In this document: in pieces, positions 22,001-34,055 of the stretch
Numbering within the stretch: the stretch's first letter is position 1
Layout of the letters: each line of letters starts with the position of its first letter
Assembly: GCA_024196135.1 (NCBI GenBank)
Contig: JAMQCK010000079.1
Span: 1-64,000, forward strand
Direction: 5' to 3'
Source: Pleurotus ostreatus/Saccharomyces cerevisiae fusant
Taxonomy: Eukaryota > Opisthokonta
Length of the DNA stretch: 64,000 nt
Notes under the pieces: generated by a model
What the model was told of the DNA's origin: nothing
The model's input: the letters and a program-made list of their open reading frames with translations, nothing else
Database searches by the model: none
Program-made: the position numbers and the translations under genes

Positions 22001-23835
22001 TGGGTAACCCGCTGTATGTAGGGCAGCCGCGTGTACTTGAAGGGCTTGCGACCGCCAGCTTGAGGGCCTATTTGACCGCCCTTGCCCGTCTGCGAGCCGA
22101 CAAATACGTGCCCCGATTCGGTGCAGAGGATGATGGATCCATCTGCGCCCAAGGCAAAGTCCTGGGAGAACGGTGAGTTACTGCTGACCGAGAGCACGAC
22201 AAACTCGCAACATACCCTAATAGCCGTGAACTGCTTCCTCAATGCCCATACGCGGAGCGGCAGGACATTCGCGCTCTTCCCGCCTCGCTCCTTAATGTCG
22301 CTTCGCAGCTTCTCCTTCGGATCGCTGCGCAGGACGACGCCCGTCTTCTCCTTCCCATCGCCCAGAACCGGCGGCGGACGGAAGGTGAAAACCTCCCCAT
22401 TCGACGAAAGGGCACCAAACACCCCATCGCTCGTCACAATCTTCGATATATGCGCGTTCTTGATCGCCTGCGGGGGCCGATACGGCTGGATCTCGGACGG
22501 GAAGGCGGTGGGGAAGCTCAGCTTGGTGTGCTGGTAGTTGCAGAGAAGCACGACGTCGCGAGACTGCAGGAGGCAGGCCATCGCCGTGTCCTACGCGATG
22601 GTTAGAGGCTTTTTCGCAATGAAAGCGGCACATGAACTCACCGAAAGCGCGACGTCGACCACGCGCGAGACCCATGTCACCTTCCGCGGCAATACCTGGA
22701 CAGGCTGGTCGTAGCCCAGCTGGCCGGAATTCGTGCCCCAGGTATAGACCTCCTCCACGGTCCAGCAGGCAGAGCACGTCTTCGCCGCGGCGATCCCCTG
22801 CACGGTCTCCTTGCGAAGAGCGCCCATGATCCTCCGCGGCATCGCCTGGATGGGCTCCTGGGTGAAGGGACCAGTAGCTTCGACCACGTAACCCAGCTGT
22901 GCGAATCGGTTCAGACCCCACGACAGGACCTCGCCCGATGTTGTGAGCACGAGGGTGTGGTCCTGGCCAAGCGCGGTGGAGGCGATGCTCAGGGACGGGA
23001 CGGAGGAGTGCAGAGGCTGGAAGGAGTACTGAAGTGTGTGCTGACCAGGACCAAGTCTAGGCGAGCGATTAGCGGAGGATTCAGCGTGAAGAGGTTTCGC
23101 TTACCTTCCGCCGCTGCCGAATCCGCACACGCGTATGTTCGATGAGGGTTCGTTCGTAATGACAGCCGTGTGCAGCTTAGACATACGTATGGCGCGGATG
23201 TGAGCCGGTAGGAAACGACGATCGTCTGGGGGGACTCCGCGCAGGGCTGGTATGACCACGCTCTCTGGGTAGACTCTGTCGTCACTGTTTCCGAGACCCA
23301 AGGCGGCGTTCTTGTTGATGCCCCAGGTGAAGAGCTCTGCGCGGGACTCATTTGGGACGGGCTTGGTGCCCTCGACGGTCGCGTTGAAGAGATCGAAGGC
23401 GGTATATCCCTCTAGGTCCTTCACGGAGATGTCGATGTCGCCCCGCTGCAGCAGGAGTATGCTGAGATGGGTCAGAACATGGGCGATAAGATATTGTGTA
23501 AAGACGCACGCAGCAGGCAGATTGCCAGCATAGAGCGCACGATGCAGCGCTGTCCAACCGCTCTCCGCGTCCGTCAAGTTGACGTTGATCGCCGGATGGC
23601 GCAGCAGTATGCGCACGTAGTCGAGGGCGTCCAAGCCCGCCGAGCAGGCAAGATGGAGGGGTGTCCGTCCGAGCCAGTCTCGCTTGTTCACGTCCAGCGC
23701 AGATGCCGTTAGCGTCGTTCCACGCCCCGCGCTCGTGCTGGGTGCACCTCCGCCGGGCTTGGCCCGGTCGGCGTCCAGCAGGCGCTGGAACGCCTGCTTG
23801 TTGCGATAGTGGAAGTGGGCATGGAGCTGGGTCAT
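19036..23835 (-). CDS. Ankyrin/RCC1/BTB protein, IBTK-like CUL3 adaptor candidate
   Basis: About 1,450 residues from many exons. Domains in order: start MTQLHAHFHYRNKQAFQRLL; ankyrin repeats (DWLGRTPLHLACSAG, SGWTALHRALYAGN, DLEGYTAFDLF); RCC1 repeats (LFTWGINKNAALGLGN, VLSWGLNRFAQLGY, VYTWGTNSGQLGY); a first BTB domain (ADMLVRLPNGDMYPVHGVVL, LRYLYTDDLLAVW); a second BTB domain (DVVLQFKDRDAACHSAIL, VLKYVYCGEHELF) with a BACK-like region; and a Ser/Pro-rich tail ending in a conserved SFAAIQQAQQEQ / LKEIQEEERDLQAEADF / WWTAEEER block. This architecture and tail are those of IBTK-type proteins, which act as CUL3 ubiquitin-ligase adaptors in animals (established knowledge). The fungal function is inferred. 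The start at 23835 was chosen because it precedes the first ankyrin repeat. The last exon is duplicated at 43438-44106. Confidence 0.85.
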
Positions 23836-24622
23836 GCGCTGGTGCTGGGGCCGACCTAGCGATACACGTTCGACCGTATATCGACGGGGTCGGGTTCGGT
23901 GCTCTTCGATCTCGAGGAGCACGCAGGAGGCAGATATGGAGTCGGGGAAGCCGGGGGTCTTGAGTGTATGCGGGAGCTTGGTAGATGCTCGAGGAGATAC
24001 GCTATGCCGAAGATGTCTGCGACGATGAGGACGAGTCGGATGATGGTAGGAGACAAGCGACGCGCGGCTTTTTTCGATGGAGGGAGGAGGGGACTTGGAG
24101 TTGGGATCAAAGTTAACTTGACTGACATTGACTTGTGACTTGTCAGGTAGTCTATATGACGCAACGCGAATTCTCGGGCCGGTGACCCGCACCCCTTTCC
24201 GCTCACCACCATCACCATATTCCATCTTTGCACTGGAACGTCAGCTCTTTTCGCGCTTTCGCGCAGAGCATTCTCTCGTCCGGGAATCTCTACGAATAAG
24301 GCCATAATTCCTTATAATATCTCGAGAGCCTCAACATCACTCAACTGTCTCAACGAAAGAAAAAGGATTTGCCCTCAACCTCCTGCGCACGTTCGACTGC
24401 CAAGTGCGCGAGCATCCTCTGCGCTCGTGCGCTCAACACAAAAACGTTCATTCAACAGCTCTTCTCTCAGCAATCCACTTCTTCAATTCCTTCTCTCGAT
24501 CTTCACTCTATCGTCCTGACGAAAATAGCGTGTGGCAAACTTCAAGCAAAAGAAAAATCTGATCCTGCTGCTCTCGTGCGAATGCTCCTCTTTCCCTGTC
24601 GACAACTGCGAAGCGAGGTACT
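23836..24622. other. upstream region of the IBTK-like gene
   Basis: The minus-strand frame continues open for about 130 codons above the chosen IBTK start, but its composition looks like leader rather than protein. No gene is supported. The downstream end of the deacetylase gene lies at 24623. Confidence 0.4.
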
Positions 24623-25963
24623 TTACGACTGAGCCTTGTATGGAAACTTCTCCATCCAGTGTTTCGCGATCTCCTCGCGCGTGGCAAACCAAACGCCCTC
24701 TTTGCACTTCGCATACTCGATGAACTTGCGCAGGCCCGCTAGACGCGCAGGGCGACCAACGATACGGCAGTGTAGCCCCACAGATAGCATCTTCGGATGC
24801 CCCTGCACGCCTTCCGCGTACAGCTCGTCGAAGGCGGCGATGAGGTACGACGCAAAGTCGTCGGGCGAGATGAACGCCTGGTAACCGGCGTTCTGAGGTC
24901 GAAATGAGCTCTGCGAAGCCAATTTTGTTTCAATTTAGATCTGAACTCACCTTGTAGTCATTCGTATCGAGGGTGTACTACGCGAGGTAAGGTAAGTGTC
25001 GACTTCGAGCAAAGTCGTCGCAGACTTACGGGAACAATGAGCAGGCCTTTATCCGCTGTGCCTCCCGGATACGGTATCCTGCACTCATCAGAGACATCCC
25101 TCGCATAGTATGAGAACTACCATACCAGTGAGGCAGATCGTCACTGTAGTCGTCGCTGTACCACAGCAATGGAATTTCTTCTTCCTTGAACACTCGCGCG
25201 ATCAGAGCCCTCGACCGCGCTCCGGCCTTCGTATTGACCATCCCATAGTACCACCCCCGCGGCGGGCACCCGGACGGAGCCGTCTCCTTGATTGCTGCGA
25301 AATTGTACCAGCATCAGCATCTGGGACCTCGACATCACTTGGAGCTCAAGAGAATCAACTGCCCACCTCGAATCGCCTTCCGGGCATTCTCTACCTCTTC
25401 TTCCACGGACCACGCGCTGCGGTCTACCCAGCGCCAGCCGTGTGAGCCAATCTCGTGTCCGCCGGCCTCGAGCGCGGCAGCCACAGCGGGGTTCAGCTCC
25501 AGCGCGCGCCCGACGGCGAAGGAGGTGCAGCGGACGCCCGTCTCCTTGAAGAGGCGGAGGATGCGCCACACGCCCGCGCGGGAGCCGTACTGTGGCCAGC
25601 ACAAGGTCAGTCAACACTGCGCATTCGGACGGACCAAGGGCCATCTCTGTAGCGAGTGAACGCACGCCCACACGCACTCACCTCATACAGCGACTCGATG
25701 TTCACGTCCCTTTCGCCGCGCATGGGTGTGTTTCCTGGGCCCAGCTCGCTCGCGATCGTCTCTGTGACGTCGTCGCCGTTGACTGGGGTCACCTCCGAAC
25801 CCTCCTCGTAGTTGAGGACGAGGTTGATGGCGATCTTCGCGCCATTGGGCCACTGGGGGTCGGGAGTATTCTCCCCGTACCCAATCAGGTCGCGCGCGCC
25901 GTATTCCGCGGCGAGGTCGGCGGTGGACATGGTAGACACGGGGGCGGTCGGGATGGGTGGCAT
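24623..25963 (-). CDS. PuuE-type allantoinase / polysaccharide deacetylase family protein
   Basis: About 330 residues from at least five exons. The first exon carries ARDLIGYGENTPDPQWPNG and INLVLNYEEGSE, the signature start of PuuE-like proteins. Next come SLYE/YGSRAGVWRIL, FAVGRALELNPAVAAAL and GGHEIGSHGWRWVD (the NodB-fold histidine motif). Then come GWYYGMVNTKAG...ARSRALI, LLWYSDDYSDDLPHW, a DDFASYLIAAFDELY segment and LSVGLHCRIVGRPARL. The C-terminus is KFPYKAQS. PuuE enzymes hydrolyse allantoin in ureide breakdown without a metal cofactor; related fungal proteins are often annotated only as polysaccharide deacetylases. No signal peptide is seen, which argues for an intracellular enzyme rather than a cell-wall chitin deacetylase. 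The dioxygenase and DAL5-type permease further along (29.3-33.5 kb) make a nitrogen-scavenging role plausible (inference). Confidence 0.8.
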
Positions 25964-28629
25964 TGTGCGAACGTGAACCGGTAGATGAGAGAAGCTTAGA
26001 GTGCGCAGGTGGGCGGCGAGGGGCGAGGGTGAGAGCGCGAGTCCGGCAATGACGATGGCTCAACGTGAGATACAGAGGGAATAGAGGGGAATCATGGGGC
26101 TATCGTGAGTGTGCGATTACCGCGATGGGCAGATTACCCGCGGCGTCGTCCACAAGACCTGTCTCCCTATCGTCAATGACATCCCACAGGCCGAGATATC
26201 GCGGGACGCCTACCTATCGGTCGGCTCGGGCCGTACCTTTCCTATCATCCGCCGCCGTGGCCATAAAGCCTACTTTCCGAATTCATCACAAGGACGGATC
26301 GGGGCGCGCCAGTTATGACCGCAATCGTGGGGTCTGTTGAATGTGGGATATTGAGAGCCTGCGAATCCGGCTATACGCAACAGGTTAATCCAGTCGCCGC
26401 CGTAGCCGCGTGCAGGCCGTCAGTGTGAGGCCGCACGGACCGAGCCGAGGCGAAGCGGCGCGACGATGAGGACACATATAGACGCGGCTTCGTTGTGGAT
26501 GGGAATGGCCACATTCAGACTACGATCCATGGGAATGCCGCGTTATAGAAAACCGAACGCTCTCGGGCTACCGCATGCGGCAGGTGAAGCGCCGACTTCC
26601 TCTGCTCCTGTTAGATTAATTCCCGTTCGAATACCGTCTTCGATTTCGCAGGTTATTGAGTGAAGACGATGCGTCGTCGATGTTTATCGGCCTTGCGGTG
26701 ACGGATGTCATGAGTATGTTGATGTGGCGTAGAGGACGGGCGGTTATGTGCTTTCCGAAGTGCTTCGTATGAATAGGTCATGAGAGCGGTGCTAGGCAAC
26801 TCCCGAGAGGAAGCAGAGCAGCAGTGAAGTACGCAGTGATATTCACAGGCATCCAGTGTGGGTGTTAGAAGCAAGAAGAGTAGCCGTGGCCAATGACTTC
26901 GTCCCTTGTGTGCACGAGCTCTGAATAGGATGCCCTACGTGAGGAGACAGCGTCAAACACCATCGCGCATGCAGCAGGAGATAGTTCGCGGGCAATGGGG
27001 TTCTTCCACTGGCTAACGCATTGGTTGATTCTGGCCGTACACAGCGATGTCGTTTGTCGCCTGGCCTCAATGCCAGTAACGCTATTCTCGGAGCTTCAGG
27101 GCACCCAAATTAAGATCCGCCGCCGCCCTCATCTCGCCATTCTTCTGTGCACTTAACAAAGCCAAGAAGTATCGGGTTCAGCAATCTGGAAAGGCCGAAG
27201 GATGTTGGTGAGGTACGGAGTCAATGTCAATTCCAGGAAGCCCGGCAGATCCCGACTCCGGTGCCGACAGATCACCTGACTAGTTGATTTTCAGGTCGAC
27301 CTCTCCGTCGCGTCCTAGTCCGCCTCGATCCTCCCAGTAGTCTGCAATCTTGTACGTCAACAGTCAAGTACGATGTTGTCCGAAGATAGGAGCAGATGGC
27401 ATCTGGAGTCCTGCCGCGCCGGAGTACATGACCATTGCGAACAAATCTCAGCATGATGAGAAGGAGGGACGCGACCTGGGGTGGTCCTCTCGCGGTGAAA
27501 CTCGTCGGATGATATGTTGATAAACGGGAGTGACTGGCGATGGCAAGACTCGGGCTAGACGATGTCCGAGGGAAAACGCATTGGCACGCATGGAAACTAC
27601 CGTAAGTACGTTGATGGACAAGGAATGCCAGAGAGCAGGAGTTCCGTCGGAATACCGCGCAGCCTGCGGATGGTTTGTAGCGACGGAACGGTGAGAGAAG
27701 AGAGGGACAGCAACGGAGACCGTTTCATATGGTGCACGAAGGGAAACAAGTGCGAACATACGGATGCCTACTGTACCAGCAGGGGGTGTAAATGCTGTCA
27801 GCAGTGTATCGTTGTTCTGTGTCATATCTTGTGGGATACCCAGGCGACGCGATTCAAAAGCACACCTTCCCTCCCTACCTTATAAGCAGAAAGCAAGGTT
27901 GGCAACTGGCACCGCTGGAGCTGATCTATGCCGTGTTGGGCCCTGATTTCTGTGGCGACGTGCCACCTCTCTAGACCCGGGTGGCGCAGACAATGTCTCC
28001 GGTTGTATACGGATACCTCGACTTCCCTTCCTTTACGTTGACTTAGTCGATGCCCAAGTACTTTGGACCGCAGCCTAGATCCGAGCGAATTCCTTGTGCG
28101 GCTTCGCGAGACCCACGGGTTTCGCCCGGTGTAGGCTTTGTCTTGCCATATTCTCTCATGATACAAGGACGTCTATACGTGGCTATCCCAATCTGCCGCC
28201 GGGACGGGAGTCTTGCATGGAATGTCCAGCGGCCAGGCCTTCGCAGCCGGCGGCAATTTCGCAGTTGATGTTCCCATCACGCACGTGCCGCCCGGCCCCG
28301 TGGGGCACCACGAGCCTGGGAAACGCCCTCGACACCGGCTTCCATTGTACTTCTCTCTTCGCCCGCCCTGATTCGCCTCCCCGCCACCCGCGCCCACCTG
28401 CTCCTCCCCTGCCCCCAGAAATGGCCTCACGCGCGCAAGAGCCTATGCGACCGAGATCGCGGGCGCGCTGAATTAGGAGGCTGCGTCCGAGGAGACGCTT
28501 TGCATCCGCACCCGCGTTGACATGCCCCTGGCGGCGCGCGCTGTGCTATAAGTTCCGCCGTCCAGACCGGGGCGGGGGCAAACTGGCGACCTACAAGAGC
28601 AGGCGCGCCGCGGACCAAAAATTGCTACG
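25964..28629. other. 2.7 kb stretch without a supported gene
   Basis: Both strands were read. Frames are short, contradictory and composed like random sequence, and no transposon domain, tRNA or repeat was recognised. The segment next to 25963 should contain the deacetylase promoter. A degraded mobile element or long non-coding transcript cannot be excluded. Confidence 0.4.
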
Positions 28630-28967
28630 ATGAAGGCGTCCCTCCCGCTCGCGTTCGCGCTCGCCCTCTGCGCCAGCGCCGCGCCGATATCCAGCCCGGG
28701 AGGCGGGCTCTGCGCGCAGCCGATCGTCAATGTGCGCGGGACGTTGGCGGAGACCATACACGACAAGGCGACGGTGAGCACGACCCCTCAGGAGCACGTA
28801 CACCTCGCTGACGCGTCGCCCGCAGAATATGATCAAAATCGTAAGCGCTTACGCGTATCCATCCCCACCCACCCATCTCACTGCTGCGCGTGCGCCGCTA
28901 GGTCCAGGCCGCCTCTATGAAGGAAGGCTCGCCGTTATGGATACTGATGGACTCGATCTACTACTGA
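28630..28967 (+). CDS. possible small secreted protein, 74 residues
   Basis: ATG at 28630 starts a good signal peptide (MKASLPLAFALALCASA, cleavage near A-P). Three exons join without frame loss: 28630-28773, a 15-nt micro-exon at 28826-28840 (NMIKI), and 28902-28967 (starting VQAASMKEG, stop TGA). Both introns have GT-AG ends and usual lengths (52 and 61 nt). A TATA-like gctataag lies about 80 bp upstream. The mature peptide would be about 55 residues. I recognise no family. The micro-exon makes the model less certain; a truncated larger secreted enzyme is an alternative. Confidence 0.4.
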
Positions 28968-29278
28968 ACCCGCCTTTTCCATCGATAAATTCTTGTTTTC
29001 GGTGCGTCAATTTGGCTTCGCTTCGTTTACGCACTTCTGACGCTCCGCCTAGGGTTTTCCGGTTGTACGTTATGAGGGTAATGGGCCTGGGCAGCAGGAG
29101 CGATACTTCACCTTGCACATTCGAGCCGCGCAGAATTATTGACGAGACGAACGGTTACGGGAAGCCGCATTGTTCATTATATCCATAATTCGACAAGAAA
29201 TCCACAGAAGTCGTCAGTAGGTCGTTCAATAGTCGTACAAGTTTGTAATCCACAGAGATCCCAAGTAATTTATCTGAT

Positions 29279-30620
29279 TCACATTCCCTGCCATTCCTTG
29301 ACGCAGCGCTCGTCGTCCTCGTCCACCTTGGAGGGTATGGGCTTATTCGCGATGGGGGTGAGACGGAAGGCGTGCCTGCGCTCGCCGACGGGGTAGTCGA
29401 GGGTCTGCGAGTGGGTCGTGATACGCTGGTCCCAGACGAGGACCGTTCCAGGCTCGTAGCGGACACGGCACTGGAAATCCTGCCCACGGATAATATGGTC
29501 GAAAAGGAACTTCAATAACTATGATGGGAAATCAGCACCGAGTCTCCGTTCCTCTGCCTGTGCACGCACATATTCCGATTCCTCCTGCTGGAAACCAACA
29601 ATGCGCTTGGTATACACGGGGTTGACGTAGAGCGCCTTCTGCTTGGTGACCGGGTGCTGGATGACGACCGGGTGGGTGTTCTGAAGCACGGGGCGGCGCT
29701 GGACGGCGTTCTGCCCGTTGTTGTTGACCTCAGTCATCGCGCCTTCCCAGTTCGAGTGCACAGCCCACAGGCCTTCCAGGCGCTTTCGGAACAACGGCGA
29801 CAGGCGCTCGAACGCGCGCACGGAGGACGAGATGATGGTGTCGCCGCCGGCTCCGCTCGGCGACTCGAGCATGCAGATAAAAGATGTGCCGGGCGTCTGC
29901 GGCTCGGGGGACTGGTCGCTGTGGAACTGGATCGGCGACTTCCCAGCCCACGACTTGCGAACGCGGAGGTCGCTGCGGGGGAGGTGAGCGCCGCGATGCC
30001 TGCGATGGACGCCAAAAGCTTACTCTTTGTGGTCGTAAATGATCATATGTTCGACGGGGCCGTTGACGGGGTGCGGCGCCCAGCCGTGGATGTGCAGGGG
30101 GCCGAAGTGGCTGACGAGTGAATTGAGCGAGGGCGCGAGGGCGGCGGCCGGGAAGTACGCACCTGACGATCTTTTTCTGCGCCTCGAAGCCAATGTCTGC
30201 AAAGTCCTGGTCGCGGAAAACAAGGCAGCCGCGCTCGGCGGCCATGAGCGCGAGCTCGTCGAGCCCCTCTGACGACAGCTTGGAGATCTGCACGCCGTGG
30301 AGCTCAGTCCCCACCCACGGACTGGGAGCGATGAGCGGTAGAGCAGTTGAAGGGCTGATGGCACTCACGACATGTCGAAGATCTTCGTGGCATGCTTGAG
30401 CAAGTTGGGCTTCGCCGGATCGGCGCGGTGACCAGGGTCAACGTGCTCGAAGGGGCCCTTGTCCTCGACCTTCTCGAGAGGATCGTAGAAAGCTGGGAGG
30501 AGGTGAGCAGAAAATCCCAGGAAGTAAGAGGGTCGGCGGACGCATGTAGTCGGGGTATAGAGGCGACCCATCGGCGTTGACGGGACGCACGACCTTGTTG
30601 GGTAGGGCGAGGGAGGACAT
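29279..30620 (-). CDS. TauD/TfdA-family 2-oxoglutarate dioxygenase (Jlp1-like)
   Basis: An Fe(II)/2-oxoglutarate dioxygenase, about 370 residues in six or so exons. It starts MSSLALPNKVV at 30620. Visible blocks: FYDPLEKVEDKGPFEHVDPG; WVGTELHGVQISKL; RGCLVFRDQDF; HFGPLHIHGW; and the iron-binding HxD as QFHSDQSPE followed by PGTSFICMLESPSGAGGDT. The distal His is in VWDQRITTHSQTLDYP, and the 2-oxoglutarate-binding Arg is in RRHAFRLTP. All three metal ligands are present, so the enzyme should be active. Relatives include yeast Jlp1 (sulfonate/taurine oxygenase) and the fungal xanthine dioxygenase group. The substrate cannot be settled by eye; the PFEHVDPGHRADP region favours the sulfonate group. 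It is divergent from the permease at 31105 across a 484-bp intergenic region. Confidence 0.85.
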
Positions 30621-31104
30621 GGTGAGCGACGAGGGGGAGGAGAAGCGTGCTGAGCAGAATTTCGTGCGGCGGGCTATATAAGTGGCATCTCATCTTGCGG
30701 ATAATCTGGGCATGAAGCCGCCGCGGCCTGTAATATTCGCAAGCCTCGTCCATCTCGGGAACTGCCTATCGGGAGAGCCCCATCCCGCAACGTGCACAAT
30801 GGGCTCCGGATGGGGAGCGGGGGTCGGTCCGGTCCGGTCGGTTGGCGCGCGTCGGCTCGGCCCGCATGCTCCCGTTCCCAAAAAGGCAAGCGGCGGGCGG
30901 CATGCCGCATCCCCGCCAGGCATGATGGCGCCGGACTTGGGTTTCCTGCGGTCTGATTGCTGCAGTGAAGGCCAAAGCGCGGCGCGGCGACGGCGGCAGG
31001 GGCGCCACCCTGCCTGTGGGAAGTAAGGGTCGTGTATAAGACGTCGCTCTCAGGCAAAAGGGGAGCGCTAGTTGCGTTCCTCCCCCTGCGCCACCGCCCC
31101 AGAC
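30621..31104. promoter_or_regulatory. shared promoter between dioxygenase and DAL5-type permease
   Basis: 484 bp between two divergent start codons. It contains GC-rich blocks and, on the dioxygenase side, a TATA-like 'gctatataag' at about 30672-30681, about 55 bp upstream of the start codon. A common regulator would coordinate enzyme and transporter. No operator was identified with confidence. Confidence 0.5.
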
Positions 31105-33505
31105 ATGAGTGCCCACGACTCTAGTGAGAAGGTCGACGAGAAGGACGCGGGCGCGCTCGCCTCTGCGCACTCGGCGACGCTCTCGGACCATGAGGCAGAG
31201 TACGAAGAATACCTGGCGCTTAAGGTGCGTGCGCAAGCATTCTGCTTCGCAGTGCGCAGTTGACGCTCGATCGCAAGGCCCATTATGATACGGACCCGGC
31301 AGCCCACCGGCGCTTGCTCAGAAAGCGTTAGTCGACGTGTAGCCTAAATGACGGTCCACACTTACGACGTTGCGAAGTGGACATCCGCATCTTGCCGTTC
31401 CTTTCCCTCCTCTACCTGCTCTGCTCGCTTGACAGTGAGTGGCATAATTCAGTCTTCTGACCTCCCCATTCGACGCCGCACCGCAGAGGCAAATGCTGGC
31501 AATGCAAAGCTGTTCGGCTTTCTCGAGGAGTGCGTGCAGTCGTATCGTGTCGCCCGTCGCCCGCGCTAACCGTGCGCTGCGCAGAGTCCCCATGACAGGC
31601 ACTCAGTTCAATCTGGGCCTCACGGTGTTCTTCTTCACATACGGTGCGTGCGAACTGTACGTCGAAAATGCGCACTTTTCGCCTTGGCTGCTGCTGATGC
31701 TGCAACCGCAGACCGTCGAACATCATGCTCCGCCGCCTCGGTCCGCGCGTGTGGTTCCCGATCATCATCTGCCTCTGGGGCACCGTCTCTACGCTCACAA
31801 GCGTGATCAATAACTATGGCTCGTTCATTGCCATCCGCCTCGCGCTGGGCTGCTCGTGCGTCGCGACCTCCGCGTCTCCGCTGCTGAGACTGACTCACAT
31901 GCAGCGAGGCGGGCATGTACCCCGGCGCGTACTTCATCTTGTCGACTTGGTATCTTCCCCACGAGCTACAGACTCGCATGGCCATCTTCTACGGCGCCAA
32001 TACCGCCGCAGGGTATGTCCATCATATGTGCTTAGTCTTCTAGGGCTAACCTTACTTGTCGCGCTCAGGGCCTTTGGCGTGCGTCGGCTGCCTTATTTTT
32101 CTGCCCTGCAAAGCTAAGTGGATCACAGGGCGTGATTGCATACGGCATTGGTAACCTTGACGGCCACCATGGCTGGCGCGCGTGGCGATGGCTTTTCCTC
32201 ATAGGTCGGTGCAATTCCCCCTGGCGCTAAATAAACAGCGAGCTCATATCTTCGCAGAGGGCGTCATTACCGTGGCAGCCGGTATAGTAGGACTTTACGT
32301 GCTACCGGACTTCCCATATGCGTTTAAGCAGAAGTGGCTGAAGCCTGAAGAGGCGCGCTTCATCACACTAAGGTCCAAGTACCACGCAGGACGTGCGTCG
32401 ATTGTCGCGTCCCTTATACTCGTTCTAATCTCTGCATGCAGCGAATCCTCCTGACCTGAGATTCAAGTGGTCGGATGTGCGCGCCGCGCTCAAGGACTGG
32501 AAGACGTACACCATCATGTCGATGTTCTGGTGGGGAGGCTCTGTACCCACCTACTCCCTGTCGTATACGCTGCCGACGATGGTTGCAAGCCTCGGGTGCG
32601 TACGACGCGCGAACTTGGCGACGAGCGAGTACTAATTGATTTTAGGTACTCGAACATCAAGGCGCAGGCGCTAACGACCCCGCCATACGTACGTGGCCGT
32701 GGCCGCCTCCCACCGCGAACGACATGCTGATCAGCAGCGCAGGTCTTCGCGACGATCGTCACGGTGTGCGTCGGCCTCTGCTCCGACCGCTACAAATCGC
32801 GCATGAAGGCGATCATGTTCAGCTACTGCCTTGGCTTGACGTGCGTAGTCTACCCCGTGATGGCGAAGTGTTGAGGCCGCGCTGACAAGGAGACGTTTAG
32901 CGGCATCATTATCCTTATGGTTACGGTGCATTATTCGAACCTCTACGGTGTCAGCTACTTCGCCATCTTCCTCGCCGCCGCCGGGTACTCCGCCCAAGCG
33001 CCAGGAATTGTCAGTAACTACTTCCTCGAATTAGACTTGCCACTGATGGTCAAGCAGGGCGCCTGGATCTCTAATAATGTTGTCTCTCCCACCAAGCGCG
33101 CTGCGTCCATCGGCTTCATGATGGCTTGGGGCTCGGTCGGTGGTGGTGGAATTGGGTCCAATATCTACATCGCCGAGCAGGTACGCCACGGCCCTCTCCT
33201 CGCGTTTGATCCATTAACACGCCTTGACAGGCTCCCACCTATCCCCTCGGATTCGGCTTCTCGATCGGCGCGACCGTCCTGGGCGCTATGATTCCCTGCA
33301 TGATAAATTGGTATCTGCTACGCCGGGAAAATCGCCGTCGCGACGCCATGGACCCGGCTGTCATCAAGGAGACGTACACGGAGCAGCAGCTGTCAGAGAT
33401 GGGCGAGGACTCGCCGCTTTTCCGGTATGTGCGGCGCCGGACGATTTGTGCCACCATGCTATCGAACGCTCGTACTGACATATCGTGGGCAGATTCACTC
33501 TTTAG
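31105..33505 (+). CDS. MFS permease, DAL5/anion-cation symporter family
   Basis: A plasma-membrane major-facilitator protein, about 500 residues from ten or more short exons. Diagnostic segments: RRLLRKLDIRILPFLSLLYL with the following LD.ANAGNAK; MLRRLGPRVWFP; WGTVSTLTSVINNYGSF; IRLALGCSEAGMYPGAYFIL; a helix-7 region with MSMFWWGGSVPTYSLSYTL; GLCSDRYKSRM; GYSAQAPGI; KRAASIGFMMAWGSVGG; and the C-terminal SPLFRFTL, stop at 33505. This is the layout of yeast DAL5-type permeases, whose members carry allantoate, nicotinate, pantothenate or sulfonates (SOA1). The divergent dioxygenase suggests that it imports that enzyme's substrate (inference). The start at 31105 follows a short upstream leader and precedes an acidic cytosolic N-terminus. 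Confidence 0.85.
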
Positions 33506-34055
33506 GTCGTTGATAGTCGTGTGTTCCGTTTGATTCGTATCTTGGTATTGTACTCCAGCTGTGCTTATCGTTTAGTGTTTTTGGCTATGATAGTGATATA
33601 CATGAGATCTACGTACTGCTGCAGTTGAGAGGAGGAAGTCAGGAGCAAGAAGGCCGGTGAGTTGCGCGGAATGTTGATGCAATGCGCTTGAATTTTGTTA
33701 TGCATGCATCCAATGACTTCGAACTGGTATTGCTGCGACAGAGCTTTGGGCGCTCGCTATCTAGCAGAGGTATTGTTTGACCGTGAGATGTTCCCAATGA
33801 CAAGGATTAAGTGTTAGAGAGAACGGGACTCAATTCACCCTCCGTCGACGCTGTCTCAAAGAGAGGGATTGTCGAGAGGGAAGGTCTGACTCGCGGAAGC
33901 ATTTTGTTGTGGGTCCAGTCGCGTGCTGATCGCTGTCGCGTGGTTATCAGTGTTAGCGCCGAGATTAGATTCCGCAATAACCAATAGTTTACTCCTTCTG
34001 CCCTGTCTATTGAACGCCGCTGATTGGAAAGCCGCGCCTCTTGCTTCTCACCGTC
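33506..34055. other. intergenic spacer upstream of the transcription factor
   Basis: 550 bp between co-directional genes. No gene or repeat is supported. It holds the permease 3' end and the transcription factor promoter. Confidence 0.4.

Noticed and set aside
20838..22176. Long plus-strand and alternate minus-strand frames across the BTB/RCC1 gene
   Set aside because: Shadow frames of the GC-rich coding strand, without domains.
24623..25963. Chitin deacetylase acting on the cell wall
   Set aside because: No signal peptide or anchor, and the N-terminal GYGENTPDPQWPNG block is that of PuuE-type allantoinases.
25964..28629. Degraded transposon in the 2.7 kb gene-free stretch
   Set aside because: No transposase, reverse transcriptase, terminal repeat or target duplication could be seen, so the call would be a guess.
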